A stretch of DNA of 64,000 bases from Mucilaginibacter sp. SG564 (GTDB taxonomy: Bacteria > Bacteroidota > Bacteroidia > Sphingobacteriales > Sphingobacteriaceae): positions 1,116,001 to 1,180,000 of the forward strand of contig NZ_JABGNA010000001.1 in assembly GCF_013149275.1 (NCBI RefSeq), read 5' to 3'. A model generated the notes under the pieces. That model was not told the origin of the DNA. It did not search any database and worked only from the letters and a program-made list of their open reading frames with translations. A program made the position numbers and the translations under genes. Position 1 is the first letter of the stretch. Every line of letters starts with the position of its first letter. Positions 54,063-61,782 of the stretch are shown here, in pieces.

Positions 54063-55097
54063 TTATTTGATATCGTCGAGCCAAAAATTAAATGGTTTAT
54101 CCCTATCACAGGTAAGCGTGCCATTGGTAAATTCAAGTTCTGCGGCATGTATTGAAGTTCGTTTGGATGAATAGGAATATGTTCCGTCCTTATCGAACCC
54201 TCCATCATCCTGGTGCATTTTCCGGCCGGGATGGGTAAAATAAATAATGTAAGCATGATCATTGGATATCACTACATCGGCATGGGCGCCGGTAGGTGTA
54301 TCCTCCTGGCGATGTCCCGGTGTATCCAGCACGAGCCCCTGTCGCTCCCAGGTTTTCGCATCATTGGAACGATAAACCCGCTGACCATGCCATTCGTCGG
54401 TGATCATCCAGTAATAGTTTTTGAATTGGAAAATTTTAGGTCCCTCATGTGCTTTACCTCCAATGGCCGGTTTATCGTCAGCTTTCCAGTTGACCAGATC
54501 GGTGCTTTCGGCCGTCATGGTAATGCTGCCCAGCTTCTGATCTTTATACCACATGTGCCATTTACCATCGGGTAATTTGATAAGTGTAGGGTCGATAATG
54601 TTATGATCGGGCAGATTCAATAGTCCAACATATTTCCAGTCCCACAAATTCTTGCTAGTATAATGCACCAGGTGCGAATCGCCGCCCCATTGACTGTAAA
54701 CGCCCCGGATATAAACCACAAACATATGATAGGTGCCGTTTTCATAAACCACATCCGGAGCCCAAAAGGTATTTTGCCCTTGTTCAAACTCCAGATTTAA
54801 CGCGCCTTTATAAACCCAGATATGACCGTGATCTTTAGAAGTAGCTACTCCGATGGCCGTACCATAACAAAAGGCCACACCCGGCGACTCCACATTGGCC
54901 CTACGTTGGGTATACAGCATCGTCCATTCCTTCTCGGTATGGTTATAAGCCAATACTGGGTCGGCAGCACCGTCATATACCGGGTCACGGTAAAGCGGTG
55001 ATGGCGGCTGATGAGTTATAGCCGGGTTATTCTGGGCCTTACTATCAATCGATAACAAAGTCAGGACTGTTAATATCAGAAGGCCTTTTAACTTCAT
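54063..55097 (-). CDS. GH43-like exported glycosidase
   Basis: A 344-residue exported protein (signal ending DSKAQN). The catalytic triad shows as Asp46 (GAADPVLA), Asp169 (NIIDPTLI) and Glu218 (AHEGPKIF) in a five-bladed propeller layout. Motifs FWAPDVVYENGTYHMFVVY and KWHMWYKDQ are typical of GH43 and related GH117-like proteins. It probably acts on arabinofuranosyl or related linkages. It starts 8 bases after the GH127-like gene's stop and its own stop falls near the next ATG, so the operon is tightly packed. Confidence 0.78.
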   Translation of the reverse strand: MKLKGLLILTVLTLLSIDSKAQNNPAITHQPPSPLYRDPVYDGAADPVLAYNHTEKEWTMLYTQRRANVESPGVAFCYGTAIGVATSKDHGHIWVYKGALNLEFEQGQNTFWAPDVVYENGTYHMFVVYIRGVYSQWGGDSHLVHYTSKNLWDWKYVGLLNLPDHNIIDPTLIKLPDGKWHMWYKDQKLGSITMTAESTDLVNWKADDKPAIGGKAHEGPKIFQFKNYYWMITDEWHGQRVYRSNDAKTWERQGLVLDTPGHRQEDTPTGAHADVVISNDHAYIIYFTHPGRKMHQDDGGFDKDGTYSYSSKRTSIHAAELEFTNGTLTCDRDKPFNFWLDDIK

Positions 55098-55105
55098 TTT
55101 GTCAA

Positions 55106-57178
55106 CTATTCTACAACCGGGAATGATGAAATCCTTAACCTTGCGCCACCCATAGGCACCAGCGTTAATTCAGATACTGGCTTATCCGTTTTTATCGGAC
55201 TTTGAGGCAACACGCCACACAATCCATACTGGTCTATCGTCCAACCCGAAATTTGACGTCCCTTTGCCTTCAGTTCAATAGGCGCGTTGGCATTGGTAAA
55301 AGGATTATTGTCCTTCGGCCAGCTACGATGGACGATCTCGATAGATTTTTCCGGGTGCTGTTCATCGATCACCAAGCCGTAGTTCCAGGCTGATGCCGGA
55401 TGAATTTCATACGAGGGCCATTTCTGCGGATCGGCACTGGCTTGCCAGTGCGAATCGCCCTGGGTTGATTTCCGGCCATCTTGTTTGGTATACTGCTCGT
55501 CAATTTTGAGTGAATAAGTAAGCGGCCCATAATTTATGCTCACACTGTTCTTATTGGCCGCCCACTCGCGAACTTTGAGTTGCATAGGTAAATGCAGGGT
55601 TATTTTATCGCCGTTTTTCCAGGCTTTATTGATCTTTATATAATTCCCGGCAACAGCGTTTACAGGTACGGCAACGCCATTTACTTTTACGCTTGCGCCC
55701 TTGCTCCATTCAGGAACGCGCAGGTACAATGGAAAACTTACTGGTTTAGACGTAGTAACTGCAAAATCCACCTGATCTTGAAATGGATACCTGGTGGTTT
55801 CTGTCAAGCTTACTTGTGTACCGTTACCTACTTTAGCGTTTACCTCTCCTTGCGTATACAGCTGTGCGGCAAGACCGTTATCCGGAGTGGCCATCCAGCT
55901 GTTTTCGGCGTAATAAACCCAGCCTGCCGCATGGTTATGCTGGCAGCAGCGGCTACTAAAGGGGTTCATCATTAAAAAAGGCCCCTCGTTAGATATGCCA
56001 GGGTGGTGGTCTTTGCTATCACTCACCACCATATTCGGTGCAGTTAAGTAGCGTAGCGAACGGTAGTCGGGCATGAAAGCCGCAGAGAAAGTATTAAAAG
56101 CTACATCTTCGCAATTCTCCGCCCAGAAAGTATCGCCGGTTGAACCCAGCAACATTTGGTCTGATGTCATTTGCTCCACCATACCGCAGGTCTCTATCGC
56201 CTGGCGCGGATCGTCATAGCCTTTACGGGCGTTTTCATCGGCGCCAAACATACCGCCGGGTACCTGTCCGTAGATGGTGCGGATGAGTTTAAAGTCGTTA
56301 TAGGTGGCATTCAGATCCTTAGGGTCATGGCTTTGCAGATAATAGGTAGCCGGTTCACGGAAACACTGAGCCACGTTTACATTGTGCCAGTTGGGCAGGG
56401 TGTTAGTCTGCCGCCAATTGGCAGTGTTCCTGTCGAGCTTGGTAGCCAGGTCGAGCAGGAATTTATCGCCGGTACGGTTATACAACCAGTATACGCTAAG
56501 CATATTATCACCGCCGCGGCTATTTTCCCAATAATCTTCTAAAAAATGATCATCCGGAATCGACAGCTCATATTTGAAATATTTGGTCATGAACGGGATA
56601 ACCCGCGGATCCTTGCTGTATTCATAGTATGATTGCAGGCACCAGAGCATCGGCATGTTTGTCCACAGATCACGGTTGCCCTTGTTTGTCCTCGCCGGAC
56701 CGAAATCGCCGTTATCCCGTTGATTGTTCAGTACCGCGTCTATCCAGAATTTGGCCTCGGCAATCATCTTTTTATCGTTCAGCATATAACCGATATCGGC
56801 ATAGCCTTTTAACCAGTACGGAAGTTCCTCCCAACCATACTCACCTTTACCCTCTTTATTGAGCCAGGCATTATTGGTTTTGGATAGCCAGATACTGATC
56901 TCGCCCAGATTGCCCGTGAGGCCGTCTCGCTGCAGCTCCAGCGCTTTCTTTAGCCAGCCTCCTGCTTTGATGCTCCCAACGGGTAATTTGGTAAAATATT
57001 GCTTTTGCAGCGGTGCGCGGTTATTGATGTAAAAAGCATTGACTTGTCCATTATCAACTTTGGCTACTGCAGTCGCTTTCACACCTGTTTGGGCCGTTGC
57101 TACTATACCCGAGCATACAAGCGCAGTGGTGAAATAAAATCCTTTTTTAACAGCGTTTATTTTGTTTTTAAAGCGCAT
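55106..57178 (-). CDS. GH127/GH146-type beta-L-arabinofuranosidase (DUF1680)
   Basis: A 690-residue exported enzyme (signal about 1-30). It has a helical (alpha/alpha)6 barrel and C-terminal beta-sandwiches, as in HypBA1. The unusual Cys-based active site is kept: Glu329 and Cys331 in IETCGMVEQ, and Cys411 and Cys412 in SRCCQHNHAAGW, matching the zinc-bound Glu/Cys/Cys ligands and nucleophile Cys of the family (Glu338, Cys340, Cys417, Cys418 in HypBA1, recalled). It removes beta-linked L-arabinofuranose. GH127 and GH146 are not separable by eye. It follows the GH2 gene by 13 bases. Confidence 0.88.
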   Translation of the reverse strand: MRFKNKINAVKKGFYFTTALVCSGIVATAQTGVKATAVAKVDNGQVNAFYINNRAPLQKQYFTKLPVGSIKAGGWLKKALELQRDGLTGNLGEISIWLSKTNNAWLNKEGKGEYGWEELPYWLKGYADIGYMLNDKKMIAEAKFWIDAVLNNQRDNGDFGPARTNKGNRDLWTNMPMLWCLQSYYEYSKDPRVIPFMTKYFKYELSIPDDHFLEDYWENSRGGDNMLSVYWLYNRTGDKFLLDLATKLDRNTANWRQTNTLPNWHNVNVAQCFREPATYYLQSHDPKDLNATYNDFKLIRTIYGQVPGGMFGADENARKGYDDPRQAIETCGMVEQMTSDQMLLGSTGDTFWAENCEDVAFNTFSAAFMPDYRSLRYLTAPNMVVSDSKDHHPGISNEGPFLMMNPFSSRCCQHNHAAGWVYYAENSWMATPDNGLAAQLYTQGEVNAKVGNGTQVSLTETTRYPFQDQVDFAVTTSKPVSFPLYLRVPEWSKGASVKVNGVAVPVNAVAGNYIKINKAWKNGDKITLHLPMQLKVREWAANKNSVSINYGPLTYSLKIDEQYTKQDGRKSTQGDSHWQASADPQKWPSYEIHPASAWNYGLVIDEQHPEKSIEIVHRSWPKDNNPFTNANAPIELKAKGRQISGWTIDQYGLCGVLPQSPIKTDKPVSELTLVPMGGARLRISSFPVVE

Positions 57179-57191
57179 AATCAGCGGTTAT

Positions 57192-59033
57192 TTATTTTAC
57201 TAAAGATGGATCGTACAACTTGCTATTTACTTTTTGCAGCGACTCCACCGGCATTTTGATCACTTTGCGGTCATAGGTCATAAAGCCGTTTACTTCCCCC
57301 TCCACATCGGTGGTTTGAGTATATACCGCAGCTGATAAGCCTAATTTGATCAGCTCCTGTAATCTATCGGTAAACGTGGCGTATTTTTTAAACAGATCAT
57401 CGCCATTTTTAAAATTCTGGTAACCCCAATTTTTATTGGCTTGCCAGGTATGACCTTCTACCGGCCAACCCAAGCCGCCAAACTCACCCAATACCACGGC
57501 CTGCGTTTTACCGAAGATCTCGGCACGAGGCATAGCCGGATGAGGATAGTTATGCAGATCGACAATATTACCGGTAGCATAAAAATTGCCACCGCTGGCG
57601 CTGTTCACCAGGCGCGATGGGTCTTTTTTCATTGTCCACTCGGTGATCTCTACTGTTTTAAACTGCCCCCAGGCTTCATTAAACGGCGTCCACACTACGA
57701 TGCATGGGTAGTTGTATAAGGCATTGATAATAGCATTCCATTCTTTGCGGTAATAGCCTTCAGACTCCGGCGTGCGCTGCTGATCGGTTGCCCTGTCATA
57801 AACACCCGGGCGGTTTTCCCAATGGTTACCCAAATCACCGCTCGGCATATCCTGCCAAAGCAGCATGCCGGTTTTATCGCAATAGGCATAATAACGGGCG
57901 GGCTCTACTTTAATATGTTTACGGATCATGTTAAAACCCATGGCTTTTAGCTTATTAATATCAAAGCTCATAGCCTCGTAAGTTGGCGGGGTATATAAAC
58001 CATCTGGCCACCAACCCTGATCAAGCGGACCGTATTCAAATACAAATTTGTTGTTTAACAACATACGCTGTACGCCATTGGCATCGGGGCCTAATGATAT
58101 TTTGCGCATGCCGAAATAGCTTTTTACTTCATCAACCGGTTTATTGTTACGGATAACGGCTACGCGCAGATCGTATAGAAAAGGATCGGTAGTCGACCAT
58201 AATTTTTCATTTTTAATATCCAATACTGCGGTTGCACCGGCATCTACTATCTTTTCATCAACCTGTGTCTGGCCATCCCAGGCACTGATCTTTAATTTGT
58301 CGCCAGGCTGACTGTTGGAAACTTGGGCCGAAACCGAAAGGGTGTGCTCATCAATATTGGGTGTTTGTTTGGTAGCGTCGATATGCGTTTTGGCTACACC
58401 TTCCAGCCAAACGGTTTGCCAGATACCAGTAACCGGGGTGTACCAGATACCTTCGGGTTTTTTAACTTGTTTGCCACGCGGCTGCGGACCATCATCCGTA
58501 GGATCCCAAACACTTACTTTAATTTCTTGCGTTGAACCGCCTTTTAAATAAGGGGTTATATTGAAGGTAAAAGGATCGAAACCTCCTTCGTGCACACCGG
58601 CGCTTTTACCGTTTACAAATACTTCGGTACGCCAATCGACAGCGCCAAAATGCAGTAAAACATCTTTCCCTCTGAGGGTTTTATCGAGGGTAATGTTTGT
58701 TTTATACCATAACATGCTATCCTTGCCTACCGTTTTGCCTACACCTGATAATGCCGATTCCACAGCAAAAGGAACCAGTATTTTGCCTTCATATTTAGCC
58801 GGCCCTGTAGTTGCTTTGGGTACTATGGCATAGTCCCACAGGCCATTCAGATTTTGCCAGTTGGGGCGTACCAATTGAGGTCGCGGATACTCCGGTAATG
58901 GTGCTTTTGGGTCAACCTTTTCGGCCCAGGGCGTGGTGATCCTGTCTTTGATGAGGTGCCAGTCGTTTTGTTGTGCTCCGGCCGAGAGGGAGGTTAAAAT
59001 TAAAAAAGATGCGCAAAAATTCAGTTTTTTCAT
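57192..59033 (-). CDS. GH2 glycosidase (beta-galactosidase-like)
   Basis: A 613-residue exported enzyme (signal ending AGAQQ). It has a jelly-roll sugar-binding domain (about 55-215), an Ig-like domain (215-315) and a TIM barrel (315-600). PFNEAWGQ puts the acid/base Glu at 453 and VLGEFGGLG puts the nucleophile Glu at 517. It lacks the C-terminal domains of LacZ and is short for GH2. Beta-galactosidase or related activity fits side-chain trimming of pectic arabinogalactan or rhamnogalacturonan; specificity is not provable here. It is part of the SusCD-led operon. Confidence 0.83.
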   Translation of the reverse strand: MKKLNFCASFLILTSLSAGAQQNDWHLIKDRITTPWAEKVDPKAPLPEYPRPQLVRPNWQNLNGLWDYAIVPKATTGPAKYEGKILVPFAVESALSGVGKTVGKDSMLWYKTNITLDKTLRGKDVLLHFGAVDWRTEVFVNGKSAGVHEGGFDPFTFNITPYLKGGSTQEIKVSVWDPTDDGPQPRGKQVKKPEGIWYTPVTGIWQTVWLEGVAKTHIDATKQTPNIDEHTLSVSAQVSNSQPGDKLKISAWDGQTQVDEKIVDAGATAVLDIKNEKLWSTTDPFLYDLRVAVIRNNKPVDEVKSYFGMRKISLGPDANGVQRMLLNNKFVFEYGPLDQGWWPDGLYTPPTYEAMSFDINKLKAMGFNMIRKHIKVEPARYYAYCDKTGMLLWQDMPSGDLGNHWENRPGVYDRATDQQRTPESEGYYRKEWNAIINALYNYPCIVVWTPFNEAWGQFKTVEITEWTMKKDPSRLVNSASGGNFYATGNIVDLHNYPHPAMPRAEIFGKTQAVVLGEFGGLGWPVEGHTWQANKNWGYQNFKNGDDLFKKYATFTDRLQELIKLGLSAAVYTQTTDVEGEVNGFMTYDRKVIKMPVESLQKVNSKLYDPSLVK

Positions 59034-59124
59034 CAGGGATAAGCAGATGTATGGTATATAGAACTAAGATTTATTTTATAAATATAAGGGGGCCACCACA
59101 ATGTTTGGCCCCTTTAAATTGTAA

Positions 59125-59826
59125 TTAATAAGATACTTTAACTACCGGCGAAAATATCATATCCTCTACCCCAGCTATCCTGATGCCTACGCGGGCATAA
59201 ACATAATTCTGTGTTACCGGAAATGAAGGTATATTTACGCTTAATGACAAGTTTGACAGATCGGTGATAGCACCACCATCCAAATCAACTTTTGCAGCAT
59301 TATCACTTGGTGATACAAACTGTGTTTTATTTACAAATAAACTCACCGTTTGTATGTTTTTAGCCGTGGCATCGGTAATTATTTTTTCGATACTGAAGTT
59401 GGCGTTTATTTTACCATTAGCCGCTACTATTTGTGCATTCCTGACCATGTAGTAAGGCGTTACTTCGATATTTACAGTCTGATCACCAGTGAGCGCAATA
59501 TTGATCGTATCCCTTCCACCTGACGGGAGCTCTTTCCATTGAAAAGGCCCCTGCCCCGGCTGAATGGTAAATTTATAATTACCACTAAAGGTCAATACGG
59601 AGTAGGCACCATCCTGGTCAAATGTACCGGTAATGGGTGTATTGCCTTTATACCCTGTTTGATAAAGCTGAAAAGGAACCTGGTTGTACTCAACCCCAAT
59701 GGGCGAGCCTTTGTACATTAACTGCCCGGTAAGCTTAATTGAAGGAGGTTTAACATTATCCAGCTTACAGCCTGCCGCCGAAAGCATGAGGATAAACATA
59801 GCTATGTGATGAAATTTAATTTTCAT
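59125..59826 (-). CDS. DUF3823-domain lipoprotein (SusE/SusF-position surface protein)
   Basis: A 233-residue lipoprotein (lipid Cys20 in SAAGCKLD). An N-terminal beta-sandwich of carboxypeptidase-like type (IKLTGQLMYKGSPIGVEY) is followed by a second beta domain. This is the DUF3823 pattern usually found just after susD in Bacteroidota PULs, where it takes the place of SusE/F surface glycan-binding proteins. Glycan binding is inferred from position. It starts 25 bases after susD. Confidence 0.82.
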   Translation of the reverse strand: MKIKFHHIAMFILMLSAAGCKLDNVKPPSIKLTGQLMYKGSPIGVEYNQVPFQLYQTGYKGNTPITGTFDQDGAYSVLTFSGNYKFTIQPGQGPFQWKELPSGGRDTINIALTGDQTVNIEVTPYYMVRNAQIVAANGKINANFSIEKIITDATAKNIQTVSLFVNKTQFVSPSDNAAKVDLDGGAITDLSNLSLSVNIPSFPVTQNYVYARVGIRIAGVEDMIFSPVVKVSY

Positions 59827-59850
59827 GATCTTTGAATTATAATAATATGC

Positions 59851-61758
59851 TTATTGATTTGGCTGTCTCTTGATCTTTGGATTAGCAGAAATGATAGCAT
59901 CACTGATCTGCGAATAATAATTACCCAATTTGAAAGTAAGTACACCCGTTACCGGCGATGGCAATACTTCCCTGAATACCCATTTACCATCGTTCGGGCT
60001 ACCTGGGCTGTAATATTTGTACGGATACAGGCCCCATGGCTGCGTATTTCTCTTGGTTGCAGAGCCAATATTACTGGTCAGATCTGCCAAACTTTGTGGA
60101 TTTCCGTCCCAAACTTTGGTGGCTATTCTCCAGCGTTTCATATCAAAAAGCACATGGCCCTCAAATGAAAGTTCGGCACGGCGCTCATGCACTACCCTAT
60201 CAAAATAATTAGACGCGTTTAAAACGATAGGCGTTGTTAAACCCGCCCTTGAGCGTACCTGGTTCATATAGGTTGATGCTGTGGCGAAATCACCCAGTTC
60301 GGCAGCAGCTTCAGCGGCATTTAATAACACCTCGGCATAGCGGTACCGGATAAAGTTAACATCACTTTGACGACCTCTACGGCCCGAACCTGTTGCCGGA
60401 TCAAGATATTTGCGGACATAAAATCCGGTTTGGGTACGAAGTGGTTCACCGGTAGGTGTAGGACCATCTTTACCAACTACCTGTATTGGTGTTGTTGTAC
60501 CAGGCAATGCGGCATAGTGTGTAGCATCATCGCTGCTGATGATATTGCCATTAGACAGCAAATATCCACCCCAAATATCGATATAAGCAGTTTTCCAGAA
60601 ATAATGTGGCAGCATTACGGTACCTGCCAATCGGGCATCCCTGCCTGCAAACGGATCCTGCTGATCTGCATAATAGATCGGGTTTCCGGAACCGTCTTTA
60701 GTGGCTATCGGAGCAAAGGTGTTATCCAGCTTTTCAAATGATTGTACCAAGTTCAAGGAAGGATCTAAACGACCAGCGTCTGAAGCCTCGTCTGATACAG
60801 AATAAGGCTGATCATTGGTGGTAAATGAATGTACCTTACCGGCCAATGCTTTAAAATCCTCAACCCATATTGATTCCTGGTTTACGCTACTTTTATCCAG
60901 AAATATAGCTGCAAAATTATCTGAAAGATTGGGCAATACCTGGTAAAGTTTGTATGATCCGGCCGAACCGTTGATGATCTCTTTAGCTGCTGCCAGAGCT
61001 TTGGTATAATAGCCTGTAGCCATGCCTGATGGAATACCTACCTCACCGCCTGAAAGCGAAACCTGCGGTGTTGAAGCGCCATATTTTGCTATAGAACCTG
61101 CATATAATGCAGCTCTTGCTTCCATAGCCAGTGCAGCAGCCTTGGTTGCTCTTGATTTTTCGGTCGGATCAGATGGCAACAAACCTTTGATGGCTTCGGC
61201 TTCGCTGATCACAAAATCATAAATATCTGACTCCTTTGCTCTTGGAAATTGTAAAGAACTTACATTACCACTGTTATCATAAGAAAGCGATTGTGTAATC
61301 AAAGGCACACCACCCATTCGCTTAACCATTTCAAAATAATAACTGGCACGTAAAAAACGGCCTTCGGCCAAAAATCTGCTTTTATCAGCAGCTAGTAGTT
61401 TGGTTGAAGCGGTTACGTTTTCAATAAACAAGTTCAAATCGCGAACATATCCGTAGTCCCAGGTACCCCATGTGCCGTAACCCCAGCTCCTGTTTTGAAC
61501 AATGTTGTAAAAACCATTATCTGAGGGGAATGATTCTCCAAAATCGGCAAAAGTTGTCCAGCCGGCATCCAGGCTCGAAAAATCAAGCACTCTGTTATAC
61601 AGATCGCCCAATACAGATAATACCAGCGCCGGATCAGAAAAAACCACATCAGTGGTGACCACCGATTTTGGCGGCACATTTAAAAAATCGCTATCTTTTT
61701 TGCATGACTCAGCACCTATCAGTACAGAGATCATAGCTATCGTGAATATCTTTTTCAT
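59851..61758 (-). CDS. SusD/RagB-family nutrient-binding lipoprotein
   Basis: A 635-residue surface lipoprotein (lipid Cys19 in GAESCKKD). The SusD fold shows in FLNVPPKSVVTTDVVF, the TPR-like AEGRFLRASYYFEMVKRMGG segment, and the C-terminal ERRAELSFEGHVLFDMKRW. It is paired with the susC at the right edge (24-base gap). It would hold oligosaccharide at the SusC lid. With the downstream enzymes the ligand is probably an arabinose-rich oligosaccharide, by inference. Confidence 0.93.
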   Translation of the reverse strand: MKKIFTIAMISVLIGAESCKKDSDFLNVPPKSVVTTDVVFSDPALVLSVLGDLYNRVLDFSSLDAGWTTFADFGESFPSDNGFYNIVQNRSWGYGTWGTWDYGYVRDLNLFIENVTASTKLLAADKSRFLAEGRFLRASYYFEMVKRMGGVPLITQSLSYDNSGNVSSLQFPRAKESDIYDFVISEAEAIKGLLPSDPTEKSRATKAAALAMEARAALYAGSIAKYGASTPQVSLSGGEVGIPSGMATGYYTKALAAAKEIINGSAGSYKLYQVLPNLSDNFAAIFLDKSSVNQESIWVEDFKALAGKVHSFTTNDQPYSVSDEASDAGRLDPSLNLVQSFEKLDNTFAPIATKDGSGNPIYYADQQDPFAGRDARLAGTVMLPHYFWKTAYIDIWGGYLLSNGNIISSDDATHYAALPGTTTPIQVVGKDGPTPTGEPLRTQTGFYVRKYLDPATGSGRRGRQSDVNFIRYRYAEVLLNAAEAAAELGDFATASTYMNQVRSRAGLTTPIVLNASNYFDRVVHERRAELSFEGHVLFDMKRWRIATKVWDGNPQSLADLTSNIGSATKRNTQPWGLYPYKYYSPGSPNDGKWVFREVLPSPVTGVLTFKLGNYYSQISDAIISANPKIKRQPNQ

Positions 61759-61782
61759 TGAATATTTTACTTAATGTTTGTA